Below are positions 44,033-52,485 of a stretch of 64,000 nt of DNA, piece after piece. The DNA is taken from positions 203,822-267,821 of the forward strand of contig NZ_FPAB01000003.1 in NCBI RefSeq assembly GCF_900116145.1, read 5' to 3'. The notes below the pieces were generated by a model that saw only the letters and a program-made list of their open reading frames with translations, had not been told where the DNA came from and searched no databases. Positions within the stretch are counted from its first letter, which is position 1, and the number at the start of each line of letters is the position of its first letter. The translations under genes and the position numbers were made by a program. This DNA is from Streptomyces harbinensis (GTDB lineage Bacteria; Actinomycetota; Actinomycetes; Streptomycetales; Streptomycetaceae).

Positions 44033-45223
44033 TCAGTCGGTGCGGGCCAGCGGGGAGTGGTGCAGGGGAACGGGCTTGGTCACCGCGGGCGGCGACGGCG
44101 CGGGGGACGGGGCGGCCGGCGGCATGGCGCCCGGCCCGGTCACCGGCCCGGCCGGGCCGCCCTCGCCGCCGCCCGCGCCGCCCGCGTCCGCACCGTCCAC
44201 CGGCAGCGCCGCCTCCGGCGCCGGCCGCAGCGGCTGCGGCTCGGGCACCGGCACGGCCACCCGCGCCAGCCCCCACGGCAACTCCTCGGTCGCGTACGGC
44301 AGCAGCAGCTCACCGCCCGCCGTCCACCGCCCGACCCCGGCCAGCCAGCCCTCCGGAGCCGCTATCGGCTGCACCTCGCGCTGCTGCGCCCGCCACACCG
44401 CGACCCATCCCGCGCCGACCTCGGGCGCCGACAGCCACAGCGCCACCGCGCACGCCTCGGGCGTCAGCATCTGCCCCGGCTGCACCGCGAACGGCTTTAT
44501 CGTCACCCCGTCCGGATGCAGCGCCTCCGGGAACCGCACCGGCAGCCGGCTGCCCAGCACGCCCCAGCCCAGCCGGTCCTCGCCCGGCGCGTCCGACACC
44601 ACCAGCAGCAGACCGCTGTCCGTATCGGCCATCAGCAGCCGGTCGTTGCTGTGCTCGGTGATCCGCAGCAGCTCACTGGGCGGCCCGCCCGCCTCCACGT
44701 CCACCGTCACCGTCCGGGTGTGCCCGGTGGCCGGATCGGTGCGGTCCAGCGCCAGCAGCCGCCCGCCCGCGTCCAGCCAGGCGCCGCCCGCGCAGTGGCC
44801 CGGCACCCGGGTCACCAGCTCCGGGCCGAACGCCCCGCCGCACACCAGCCACACCGCCGTCTCGCCGGCCGCGTCGTCCGGCACCAGCGCGTACACCCGC
44901 GCCCCGTCGGGGGCCGGCGGCAGCAGCCGCAGCGGTACCGGTGACTCCAGGGCGCCCAGGGGCAGTTCGCCGGTCTCCGGGCCCGAGGGGTAGAGCAGCG
45001 CCAGGTGGTACCGGCCGTCCGCGTACCGGGCGATCAGCACCCGGCCGTCCGCGAGCGGCTGCACCGGGCTGTCCGGTTCCTCCGGCTGGCCCGCGGGCAG
45101 GGGTACGGCGTACGGTTCGGGTCCGTCCAGGGTCCAGCGCTCCGCGTACCAGGCGTCCCCGGCCGTGCCGGGAGCCCGTACCAGCCGGGCGGCGTACGAA
45201 CCGTCCGCCGCGATCGACAACAT
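44033..45223 (-). CDS. Hypothetical protein, probable beta-propeller
   Basis: This 396-residue protein has no signal peptide. It shows repeated short strand pairs of the kind seen in propellers: DGRVLIARYADGRYHLALLY, DGARVYALVPDDAAGETAVW, SNDRLLMADTDSGLLLVVSD, WVAVWRAQQREVQPIAAPEG. A Pro/Ala/Gly tail follows from about residue 335. I cannot name a family. The start is set at ATG 45223 because GGAGG lies 11 bases upstream; the GTG at 45235 overlaps that site. It is divergent from the Nif3 operon. Confidence 0.72.
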   Translation of the reverse strand: MLSIAADGSYAARLVRAPGTAGDAWYAERWTLDGPEPYAVPLPAGQPEEPDSPVQPLADGRVLIARYADGRYHLALLYPSGPETGELPLGALESPVPLRLLPPAPDGARVYALVPDDAAGETAVWLVCGGAFGPELVTRVPGHCAGGAWLDAGGRLLALDRTDPATGHTRTVTVDVEAGGPPSELLRITEHSNDRLLMADTDSGLLLVVSDAPGEDRLGWGVLGSRLPVRFPEALHPDGVTIKPFAVQPGQMLTPEACAVALWLSAPEVGAGWVAVWRAQQREVQPIAAPEGWLAGVGRWTAGGELLLPYATEELPWGLARVAVPVPEPQPLRPAPEAALPVDGADAGGAGGGEGGPAGPVTGPGAMPPAAPSPAPSPPAVTKPVPLHHSPLARTD

Positions 45224-45404
45224 GAAATCGCTCACCTCCAGGCCAGGACGGTAGATTTCGCGCGCCGACCGAACAACCCGCCGTGCTCCGCTTCACGCAT
45301 AAGGGTGACGCAGTGGGGAATCCAAGATCAACCCGGCCCCGGGTGTGCAAGAGGCCGGAGCACACCCGAATCCGGGCGGGCGCGGGTCCGGGTAGCCTGA
45401 GCGC

Positions 45405-46274
45405 GTGCCGCCCGTACTCTCCGATGTCATCGCCGCGCTCGACGCCCTGTGGCCGCCCGCACTCGCCGAGGACTGGGACGCCACGGGCCTGGTCTGCGGC
45501 GACCCGCACGCGCCCGTGAGCCGGGTGCTGTTCGCCGTCGACCCGGTGCGGGAGATCGCCGAGGAGGCGATCGAAACCGGCGCCCAGCTGCTGATCACCC
45601 ACCACCCGCTGTATCTGCGCGGCACCACCACGGTGGCCGCCGACACCTTCAAGGGCCGGGTGGTGCACGAGCTGATCAAGCACGACGTGGCCCTGTTCGT
45701 CGCCCACACCAACGCCGACCGCGCCGACCCCGGCGTCTCCGACGCGCTCGCCGCCGCCCTCGGGCTGCGGGTCACCGGCCCGCTCGTCCCCGACCCCACC
45801 GACCCGGCCGGGCGGCGCGGACTCGGCCGGATCTGCGCCCTCGACCGGCCGCTCGGCCCCGAGGAGTTCGCCCGCCACGCCGCCCAGCGGCTGCCCGCGA
45901 CCGCGCAGGGCATCCGGCTCGCCACCGATCCGGCCGCGCCGCAGGGCCCGATCCGTACCGTCGCGGTGTGCGGCGGCAGCGGCGACAGCCTGTTCGGCGC
46001 GGCCCGGGCGGCCGGCGTCGACGCGTACCTCACCGCCGACCTGCGGCACCACCCGGCCTCCGAGGCGCGCGAACACACCGGGCTGACCCTCGTGGACGCC
46101 GCCCACTGGGCCACCGAGTGGCCCTGGTGCGAGCAGGCCGCCGCCCAACTCGACGCGGTCGCGCAGCGGCACGGCTGGGAGCTGCGCACGCACGTCTCGC
46201 GCCGCGTCACCGACCCCTGGACCGTGCAGGCACCGTCCGTCACCACCGACACCACCCCGGGAGCCCCCAACTGA
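45405..46274 (+). CDS. Nif3-like dinuclear metal centre protein
   Basis: The 289-residue protein belongs to the NIF3/DUF34 family. Metal ligands are visible in EDWDATGLVCGDP, LLITHHPLYLRG (paired His), VAHTNADRADPGVSDALAAA and the C-terminal GLTLVDAAHWATEWPWC. Members form a toroidal hexamer with a two-metal centre; GTP cyclohydrolase-like roles are suggested but not settled. GTG 45405. It is first in a coupled three-gene operon with a zinc-ribbon protein and an RNase H/phosphatase, the same order as M. tuberculosis Rv2230c-Rv2228c. Confidence 0.93.
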   Translation: MPPVLSDVIAALDALWPPALAEDWDATGLVCGDPHAPVSRVLFAVDPVREIAEEAIETGAQLLITHHPLYLRGTTTVAADTFKGRVVHELIKHDVALFVAHTNADRADPGVSDALAAALGLRVTGPLVPDPTDPAGRRGLGRICALDRPLGPEEFARHAAQRLPATAQGIRLATDPAAPQGPIRTVAVCGGSGDSLFGAARAAGVDAYLTADLRHHPASEAREHTGLTLVDAAHWATEWPWCEQAAAQLDAVAQRHGWELRTHVSRRVTDPWTVQAPSVTTDTTPGAPN

Positions 46275-47014
46275 AAGCCTCGCCCGTCGATCAGATCCGG
46301 CTGCTGGACGTCCAGGCCCTGGACGTCCGGCTGACGCAGCTCGCCCACCAGCGCAAGAACCTGCCCGAGCACGCGGAGATCCGCGCCCTGGAGGGCGAAC
46401 TCACCCAGGTGCGCTCGCTGCTGGTGGCCGCCCGCACCGAGAGCAGCGACACCGCCCGCGAGCAGGCCAAGGCCGAGGCCGACGTGGACCAGGTGCGCAA
46501 GCGCGCCGCCCGCGACCAGGAACGGCTCGACTCCGGCCTGGTCACCAACCCCAAGGACCTTTCCAACCTCCAGAGCGAGATCGCCTCCCTCGCCCGCCGC
46601 CAGGACGACCTGGAGACCGTCGTCCTGGAGGTCATGGAACGGCAGGAGGCCGCCGAGGCCCGCGCCGCCGAACTCACCGCCTCCGTCACCGCCCTGGAGA
46701 CGAAGGAAGCGGAACTCACCGGGCGCCGCGACGCCTCGCTGGCCGACATCGGCACCGAGGAGGACGGCATCCGCAAGCAGCGCGAGCAGATCGCGGCCGA
46801 CGTACCCGCCGACCTGCTCAAGCTGTACGACAAGCTGCGCGAGCAGCAGGGCGGCATCGGCGCGGCCCGCCTCTACCAGCGCCGCTGCGAGGGCTGCCGG
46901 CTCGAACTGAACATCACCGAGGTGAACGAGGTGCGGGCCGCCGCCGCCGACGAGGTCGTGCGGTGCGAGAACTGCCGCCGCATCCTGGTCCGTACGCCCG
47001 AGTCCGGCCTGTGA
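46271..47014 (+). CDS. Coiled-coil zinc-ribbon protein with a CTG start codon
   Basis: The 247-residue protein is a long coiled coil (about residues 10-190) ending in a zinc ribbon: RRCEGCRLELNITEVNEVR, then VVRCENCRRILV. The N-terminal pattern DQIRLLDVQALDVRLTQLAH is the start of this actinobacterial family (Rv2229c-like). No ATG, GTG or TTG is in frame near it; CTG 46271 sits 7 bases after GGGAG and overlaps the Nif3 stop as CTGA. I therefore annotate a CTG start. Its role is unknown, perhaps nucleic-acid binding next to the RNase H gene, which follows with a GTGA overlap. Confidence 0.85.
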   Translation: MKASPVDQIRLLDVQALDVRLTQLAHQRKNLPEHAEIRALEGELTQVRSLLVAARTESSDTAREQAKAEADVDQVRKRAARDQERLDSGLVTNPKDLSNLQSEIASLARRQDDLETVVLEVMERQEAAEARAAELTASVTALETKEAELTGRRDASLADIGTEEDGIRKQREQIAADVPADLLKLYDKLREQQGGIGAARLYQRRCEGCRLELNITEVNEVRAAAADEVVRCENCRRILVRTPESGL

Positions 47015-48222
47015 GCCGCCGGTTCGTCGTCGAGGCCGACGGCGGCTCCCGGGGCAACCCGGGGCCGGCCGGCTACGGGGCGGTGGTACGGGACGCGGCC
47101 AGCGGCGAAGTCCTCGCCGAGACCGCCGAGTCGATCGGGAAGGCCACCAACAACGTCGCCGAGTACCAGGGACTCATCGCCGGACTGCGCGCCGCCCACG
47201 CCCTCGACCCGGACGCCACCGTGCTGGTGCGGATGGACTCCAAGCTGGTCGTGGAGCAGATGTCGGGCCGCTGGAAGATCAAGCACCCCGACATGCGCCC
47301 GCTGGCCATGACCGCGCGGGACATCTTCCCGGCCGGCGCCGTGCGCTACGAGTGGATGCCGCGCGAGCGCAACAAGCACGCCGACCGGCTGGCGAACGAG
47401 GCGATGGACGCGGCGGCGGAGGGCCGCACCTGGCAGCCCGAACAGTCCCGCGCGCTGGACGCCGAACCCTCCGTGCGCACCGGCCCCGAGCCCACCACCG
47501 CCCCGGTGGTCGGCTGGGGCGAGCAGAGCGGCGGCACCACCTTCGTCCTGCTGCGGCACGGCGAGACGGCGCTGACCCGCGAGAAGCGGTTCAGCGGCAG
47601 CGGCAGCACCGGCGACGACGACCCGGAGCTGGCCCCCGCCGGGGTACGGCAGGCCGAGGCGGCGGCGCTCGCGCTGGAGAAGGCCCCGGACGGCCGCCGG
47701 ATCGACGCCGTCGTCGCCTCCCCGCTGCGCCGCTGCCGGCAGACGGCGCAGGCCGTCGCCGACCGGCTCGGCCTGGACGTCCGCATCGAGGCGGGGCTGC
47801 GCGAGACGGACTTCGCGCAGTGGGAGGGACTGACCTTCGGCGAGGTGCGCGAGCGGTACCCGCAGGACCTGACGCAGTGGATGTCCTCGGCGCAGGCCCA
47901 ACCCACCGGCGGCGGCGAGAGCTTCACCGCCGTGGCACGCCGGGCGGCGCTGGCCCGCGACAAGATCATCGCCCGGTACGCGGGGAAGACCGTGCTGATC
48001 GTCTCGCACGTCACGCCGATCAAGTCGCTGCTGCGGCTGGCCCTGGGGGCGCCGACCGAGGCGATGTTCCGGATGGAACTGTCCCCGGCCGCGCTGTCCG
48101 TGGTGACGTACTACAACGACGGCAACGCCTCGGTGCGGCTGTTCAACGACACCGGCCACCTGCGCGCCGCCGCGGCGGACGGCGCGGCCGGCCCGTACTC
48201 GGGGGCCCCGGCCTGGCGGTGA
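47011..48222 (+). CDS. Bifunctional RNase H / acid phosphatase
   Basis: The 403-residue fusion has an RNase HI domain (residues about 1-135): FVVEADGGSRGNPGPAGYG, NNVAEYQGLIAGLRAA, VRMDSKLVVEQMSG and the late NKHADRLANEAM. After a linker comes a histidine phosphatase of CobC type: VLLRHGETALTREKRFSGSG, VVASPLRRCRQTA, LRETDFAQWEGLTFGE and VLIVSHVTPIKSLLR. This is the Rv2228c architecture, which degrades RNA in RNA:DNA hybrids and has alpha-ribazole phosphatase-like activity linked to cobalamin synthesis. GTG 47011 overlaps the upstream stop. Confidence 0.96.
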   Translation: MSRRFVVEADGGSRGNPGPAGYGAVVRDAASGEVLAETAESIGKATNNVAEYQGLIAGLRAAHALDPDATVLVRMDSKLVVEQMSGRWKIKHPDMRPLAMTARDIFPAGAVRYEWMPRERNKHADRLANEAMDAAAEGRTWQPEQSRALDAEPSVRTGPEPTTAPVVGWGEQSGGTTFVLLRHGETALTREKRFSGSGSTGDDDPELAPAGVRQAEAAALALEKAPDGRRIDAVVASPLRRCRQTAQAVADRLGLDVRIEAGLRETDFAQWEGLTFGEVRERYPQDLTQWMSSAQAQPTGGGESFTAVARRAALARDKIIARYAGKTVLIVSHVTPIKSLLRLALGAPTEAMFRMELSPAALSVVTYYNDGNASVRLFNDTGHLRAAAADGAAGPYSGAPAWR

Positions 48223-48228
48223 GCCGCG

Positions 48229-49005
48229 TCAGACCTGATCCACCACGATGTCGAGCTGCCGGTCGTTTCCGTCCGGCCGCTCCACCGTGTAGCCGAGGTC
48301 GCGCAGCGCGCCGGTCAGCCCGGGAAGGGTGGCGGGCAGCTCGCCGGCGGTGAGCAGGTCGCGCACCAGGCGGCCCTTGGTGGCCTTGTTGAAGTGGCTG
48401 ACGACGGTCCGGGACGGGCCGTGCAGCACCCGTACCGTCACAGTGCGCTCGGCGAGTTCGCCGGTGGGCTTCCACAGGGCGCGGTAGGCGGCCGACCGCA
48501 GATCCAGCAGCGGGCCGCCGTCCGCCGCCGCCTCGGCGGGCAGGACGGCGGCGAGCGGGCGGCGCCAGTACGCGGCGAGGCCGCCGAGCGCGGGCAGCCG
48601 GACGCCGGCGGAGCAGCGGTAGGCGGGCACCCGGTCGGTGACGCGCAGCGCGCCCCACAGCCCGGAGAAGATCAGCAGCGACGCCTCCGCCCGGCGCCGG
48701 GCGGCCGGGTCCAGCGTGCCGAGGCCGAGCGCGTCGTACAGCACGCCGGTGTACACGGCGCCGGCCGGGGCGGCGGGCGCGGTGCGCAGGGCGGCGTTCC
48801 TGGTGACCTCGCCGGCCAGCCGGACACCGAGCCCCAGCACCTCGCGGGCCTTGTCGGGGTCACCGGCGCACAGGTCGGTCAGTTCCGCCAGCACCGTCTC
48901 GCGGGCCGCCGTCAGCCCGGGCAGCGACAGCGCCTCCAGCCGCACCGGGGCACCGTCCCCGGCCCCGGCGGCCTTGCCCTCGGACGGTGGCAGCAGTACG
49001 AGCAC
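48229..49005 (-). CDS. yaaA: Peroxide-stress protein YaaA
   Basis: The 258-residue protein starts MLVLLPPSEGKAAGAG and carries VYTGVLYDALGLGTLD, LLIFSGLWGALRVTDRVPAY and VVSHFNKATKGRLVRDLL, the DUF328/YaaA signature. In E. coli YaaA lowers unincorporated iron and limits hydroxyl radical damage during peroxide stress; the fold binds DNA. It is convergent with the RNase H gene (6 bases apart) and divergent from the RNase P RNA. It fits with the peroxiredoxin and SOD genes of the window as part of general oxidant defence. Confidence 0.92.
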   Translation of the reverse strand: MLVLLPPSEGKAAGAGDGAPVRLEALSLPGLTAARETVLAELTDLCAGDPDKAREVLGLGVRLAGEVTRNAALRTAPAAPAGAVYTGVLYDALGLGTLDPAARRRAEASLLIFSGLWGALRVTDRVPAYRCSAGVRLPALGGLAAYWRRPLAAVLPAEAAADGGPLLDLRSAAYRALWKPTGELAERTVTVRVLHGPSRTVVSHFNKATKGRLVRDLLTAGELPATLPGLTGALRDLGYTVERPDGNDRQLDIVVDQV

Positions 49006-49071
49006 GGGGCTCTCCTTCTCGTGAACGGTGGGACGCAGAGCAGCAGGGTACGCCGGGTAAGGTGGACCGTG

Positions 49072-49490
49072 CGGCAGACGAGTCGCGCGGGCGGTCGCGT
49101 TGGTGTCCGGTTCAGGCCGGGTACCGCCGAGGAACGTCCGGGCTCCACAGGGCAGGGTGGTAGGTAACGCCTACCTGGGGCGACCCACGGGACAGTGCCA
49201 CAGAAAACAGACCGCCGGGGCCGTGCGAACGGCACCCGGTAAGGGTGAAACGGTGGTGTAAGAGACCACCAGCGGCCGGGGTGACCCGGTCGGCTCGGTA
49301 AACCCCACCCGGAGCAAGGTCAAGAAGGGGCCATCGGCGATGGCCCCGCGCGGACGACCGAGGGCGGCCCGCCCGAGTCCGCGGGTAGACCGCTTGAGGC
49401 TGCCGGCGACGGCAGCCCTAGATGGATGACCGCCACCCACCCCTCCCGGGGCGGGAACAGAACCCGGCGTACACCGCGACTCGTCTGCCG
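49072..49490 (+). ncRNA. rnpB: RNase P RNA, bacterial type A
   Basis: The catalytic RNA of RNase P, which trims tRNA 5' leaders. The terminal helix P1 is clear: GGCAGACGAGTCG (49073-49085) pairs with CGACTCGTCTGCC (49477-49489). Conserved core blocks are GAGGAACGTCCGGGCTCC with ACAGGG, the ACAGAAAACAGACCGCC block, GGTAAGGGTGAAACGGTGG, GTAAGAGACCACCAG, TAAACCCCACCCGGAGCAAG, and near the 3' end AGATGGATGACCGCC and ACAGAACCCGG. The order and spacing suit a type A molecule of about 420 bases. Ends are set from helix P1. A pyrimidine-rich tract lies about 60 bases downstream. Confidence 0.97.
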
Positions 49491-49636
49491 TCCCGGCCCC
49501 GGCCGGGCACAGGGGCTCGGCGCGAACCCGCTGTCACCCGTCGTCGTGCTGCTTCTTCCTTTTCTTCCTTTTCCGCTTCACCGTCCCGGCGGGCACGAGT
49601 CCGGCCATGCCCTGGCCGCGGTTTCGGCGGTGCTCC

Positions 49637-50569
49637 TCAGCCGGCGGTCTCGGTCTCGGCCCCGGGGGCGAAGGGGACGCCGGTGAGTTCTTCGCTCGCC
49701 GTCCACAGGCGCTCGCCCTCGGCCGGGTCGTCGGCGCCCCGGGGGAGTCCGGCGGGCTCGGGGGTGCCGGAGGTCTGGTCACGTCCGGCAGGTCCGATGA
49801 ACTGGCCCGAGTGTGCCTGCGGGCTGGTCGCCGCGTAGAGCGAGGGCCAGGCGGCGCCGTCCGCGGAGCCCATGAACAGGCGGGCGGCGATCGGGGTGAT
49901 CAGGCGGCTCAGGGCGCCGGTGCCGTGCTGCTGGATGCCGGTCATCGCCGATCCCGGGTGGACGACGAGCGCTTCGACGGGGCCGGGCGCGGTGCGGCGG
50001 GCCAGTTCGAGGGTGTAGACGATGTTGGCGCGCTTGGACTTCGCGTAGGCGCCCATGGGGCGGTAACGCTGTTCGCTCATCAGGTCGTCGAGCCGGCCCA
50101 CCGGCCAGCGCGCGGCGGTGGCGCTGACGGTGATCACGCGTGGTGCGGTCGCGCGGCGTACGGCGGGCCAGATGTGGGCGTTGAAGGCGAAGTGGCCGAG
50201 GTGGTTCGTGCCGAATGTCATCTCGAAGCCGTCGGGCGTGGTCCGGCGCCGGGGCAGGTTCATCACGCCGGCGTTGTTGAAGAGGAGGTCGATCGTTTCG
50301 GTCTCGGCGATCCGGGTGGCTGCCTCGCGGACGGAGGACAGCTCCGAGAGGTCGAGGACGAGTGTGTCGACCTGTGCTCCGGGCTGGGCCGCGCGCACGG
50401 CCCCGGCGGCCCGGTCGAGCTTGTCCCGGCTGCGTCCGGCCAGGATGACCCGGGCGCCGTGGCGGGTGAGTACGCGGGCGGTTTCCAGGCCGATCCCGCT
50501 GTTCCCGCCGGTGATCAGCGCGGTGCGGCCGGTCTGTTCGGGGATGGCGTCGGGGGTCCAGTGGCTCAT
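49637..50569 (-). CDS. Short-chain dehydrogenase/reductase
   Basis: The 310-residue protein has the Rossmann motif LITGGNSGIGLETARVL, NNAGVMNLPRRR, the catalytic Ser in VITVSATAARWPVG and the YxxxK motif in MGAYAKSKRANIVYTLELA, followed by VVHPGSAMTGIQQHG. It resembles retinol-dehydrogenase/WW-oxidoreductase-type SDRs using NADP(H). ATG 50569 faces the TetR gene across 152 bases with three copies of a 13-base palindrome, so it is likely the regulated gene. The substrate is unknown. Confidence 0.92.
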   Translation of the reverse strand: MSHWTPDAIPEQTGRTALITGGNSGIGLETARVLTRHGARVILAGRSRDKLDRAAGAVRAAQPGAQVDTLVLDLSELSSVREAATRIAETETIDLLFNNAGVMNLPRRRTTPDGFEMTFGTNHLGHFAFNAHIWPAVRRATAPRVITVSATAARWPVGRLDDLMSEQRYRPMGAYAKSKRANIVYTLELARRTAPGPVEALVVHPGSAMTGIQQHGTGALSRLITPIAARLFMGSADGAAWPSLYAATSPQAHSGQFIGPAGRDQTSGTPEPAGLPRGADDPAEGERLWTASEELTGVPFAPGAETETAG

Positions 50570-50636
50570 CGCTGCCCTGCTCCTGTCGGGTTCGTGCCCG
50601 GCCGGTCGGCGGGGCTTGCCGACACACCGGAATTAC

Positions 50637-50708
50637 AGACCGGCGGTCTTTTGTGTTCCGCCGCCAAGCTAAAAGACCGGCGGTCTGATGTCAAAAGACC
50701 GGCGGTCT
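50637..50708. promoter_or_regulatory. Three copies of the 13-base palindrome AGACCGGCGGTCT (probable TetR operators)
   Basis: AGACCGGCGGTCT occurs exactly at 50637-50649, 50674-50686 and 50696-50708. Each has 6-base arms around a central G. Starts are 37 and 22 bases apart, so copies 2 and 3 sit about two helical turns apart. The last copy ends 13 bases before the TetR start codon and the first lies 67 bases before the SDR start. The array fits autorepression of the TetR gene and control of the SDR. Flanking runs of A or T (CTTTT, AAAAG) extend the symmetry of each copy. Confidence 0.75.
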
Positions 50709-50721
50709 GTAGCATGGCCGC

Positions 50722-51396
50722 ATGCCGAACTTCCAGCGCGCGCGCAGCGAGGAGCAGCGCGAGATCCGGCGCCGGGCCGTCCTCGACACCACTGCCCGCA
50801 TGCTGGAGGAGATGCCCGTCGGCGAGCTCAGCCTGAACGAACTGAGCCGCCGCGTCGGGCTGGCGAAGTCCAACGTGCTGCGCTACTTCGAATCACGTGA
50901 GGCGATCCTGCTCGCCCTGCTCGACCGCGCCTGGCGGCAGTGGACGGCCGACCTGCCCGCTCTGCTGGACGCCGCCGTCCGCGCGGATGCTCCGGTGGGA
51001 CGGCGGGGAGAGCAGTTCGCCGCCACTGTGGCCCGCTCGCTCGCCGAGCGCCAGGTCCTGTGCGACCTGCTGAGCGCCCAGGCGAGCGTGCTGGAACACA
51101 ACGTCTCCCCGGAGGTGGCCGCCCGCTCCAAGCAGGCGGCCGTGGCCAACGTCGTCGGCATCGCGGCGCTGGCCCGGCAGCACATTCCCGAACTCGGCGA
51201 CAACGCACCGCAGTTGACCGCCGCCATGATCATGGCCATCGGCGCCGTGTGGACCCATGCGCGGCCCTCCCGGGCGATGCTCGCCGCCTACGAGGCCGAC
51301 CCCTCGCTCACCGCCTACAAGCTGGACTTCACGACCACCCTGTCCGACCTGCTGGCCACACTCATCGCGGGCACGCTCGCCCGCGCCTCCGCTTGA
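50722..51396 (+). CDS. TetR/AcrR family transcriptional regulator
   Basis: The 224-residue protein has an N-terminal helix-turn-helix (EIRRRAVLDTTARMLEEMPV, then LSLNELSRRVGLAKSNVLRY with FESREAILLALLDRA). A helical ligand-binding C-terminus follows (about 75-224). Divergence from the SDR gene and the three palindromes between them make it the probable repressor of both. ATG 50722 is the only good start near the conserved helix. The ligand is unknown and might be the SDR substrate. Confidence 0.92.
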   Translation: MPNFQRARSEEQREIRRRAVLDTTARMLEEMPVGELSLNELSRRVGLAKSNVLRYFESREAILLALLDRAWRQWTADLPALLDAAVRADAPVGRRGEQFAATVARSLAERQVLCDLLSAQASVLEHNVSPEVAARSKQAAVANVVGIAALARQHIPELGDNAPQLTAAMIMAIGAVWTHARPSRAMLAAYEADPSLTAYKLDFTTTLSDLLATLIAGTLARASA

Positions 51397-51434
51397 CCCC
51401 CGCTCCTCCCCGGGGCCAGAGGGTTCCGGCGCGG

Positions 51435-51908
51435 TCAGGAACGCGGGGCGGGCGGCCGGTGCAGGGCGGCGGTGGTGGCCAGGAGGAGCACGGGGGCGAC
51501 GGCCAGACCGGCCAGCGCCGTCCCGGTGGCCGTGCCCGGCCTCCCCTGAACGGCGAGGACGAACGCGGCGGTGGTCGTGGCCGGCGGCAGCACCACCGCC
51601 GTCACGCCGAGCAGGACACCGGCGCACCTGCCGATCGCCCGTCCCGTCGCCACCCCTGACGCGGCAGCGCCCGACCGGTCCGCCTCCAGGCCGGTGGTCA
51701 GCCCCAGAAAGTGCAGCACCGCGCCGAGAACCACCCCGCCGCACAGGGCGAACGCGGCGGCCCACCACGCGCCGTGCAGCACCACCAGCAGCACGGCGAG
51801 CACCACCAGGGCCACACCGGCGACCGGCCCTTCCACCAGCGCCGCCGCGCACACCAGCCGGAGGAAACCCGCCGTGCGGGATCCGGCCCCGGCCCCCTCG
51901 CGCGCCAT
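51435..51908 (-). CDS. Hypothetical membrane protein
   Basis: The 157-residue protein has about four hydrophobic segments (VEGPVAGVALVVLAVLLVVL, WAAAFALCGGVVLGAVLHFL, AGVLLGVTAVVLPPATTTAA, TALAGLAVAPVLLLATTAAL). ATG 51908 (MAREGAGAG) is chosen as the nearest start before the first hydrophobic part; a frame from 51956 adds Arg-rich residues. It is convergent with the TetR gene. I recognise no family. Codon use and hydrophobic pattern support a real gene. Confidence 0.65.
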   Translation of the reverse strand: MAREGAGAGSRTAGFLRLVCAAALVEGPVAGVALVVLAVLLVVLHGAWWAAAFALCGGVVLGAVLHFLGLTTGLEADRSGAAASGVATGRAIGRCAGVLLGVTAVVLPPATTTAAFVLAVQGRPGTATGTALAGLAVAPVLLLATTAALHRPPAPRS

Positions 51909-52137
51909 CTCAGCCGGCTCCGGACGGACGCGCCGGCTCCGGCGACCGCACCGCACCGGTCGGTATCCGGGCGGGTGCCATCTCGTTCATGGGCGGCATT
52001 CAAACACGGGCCGGTCCCCGGCGGGCCGTCCCGGCAACTGACCGGGAAGGGCGAAGTGCGGCGCGCCGCCCGCGGCGGTCCACCGCGCGGTGGGCCTCGC
52101 CGGACGGATTGCCGCTGTGTGGTGCCATGATCGGCGG

Positions 52138-52371
52138 ATGCCTGATGATCTGCCTTCGGTGACGGTGCGGTTGTGGCGTGCGGACGCCGTTGTGCTCTTC
52201 GACTGGCTCATGAGTACGGACCTGAACACGGTGCCCGTGGACCACCCCGCACAGAAGCAGGCACTGGCCGATCTGGCGTCAGCTTTGGAGTGCGACACGG
52301 ACGTGATGGCGTCCACCGAGGAGGAACTCGCCGCGGCCCGGGAGGATGTGGCGCGGGACATGGGCTGGTGA
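52138..52371 (+). CDS. Conserved hypothetical small acidic protein
   Basis: The 77-residue protein starts ATG 52138 (MPDDLPSVTVRLWRADAVVL) and ends ASTEEELAAAREDVARDMGW. It is acidic, mostly helical and has no signal peptide. Similar short proteins ending in this EEELxxAREDVxRDMGW-like pattern are, as I recall, common in streptomycetes without known function. The frame could extend upstream to 52090, but those residues are not protein-like. It stands alone between two minus-strand genes. Confidence 0.65.
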   Translation: MPDDLPSVTVRLWRADAVVLFDWLMSTDLNTVPVDHPAQKQALADLASALECDTDVMASTEEELAAAREDVARDMGW

Positions 52372-52485
52372 GCTGCGTGTTCCTGTGGATGGTGAGTGGC
52401 ACTCCGGCGTCTCCGCTCCCTGGTCGTCGGAGTACCCCTTTCCCGTGCCCGCATCCGTGATCCGTGTCCCGTCGGGTGGCGGCCG

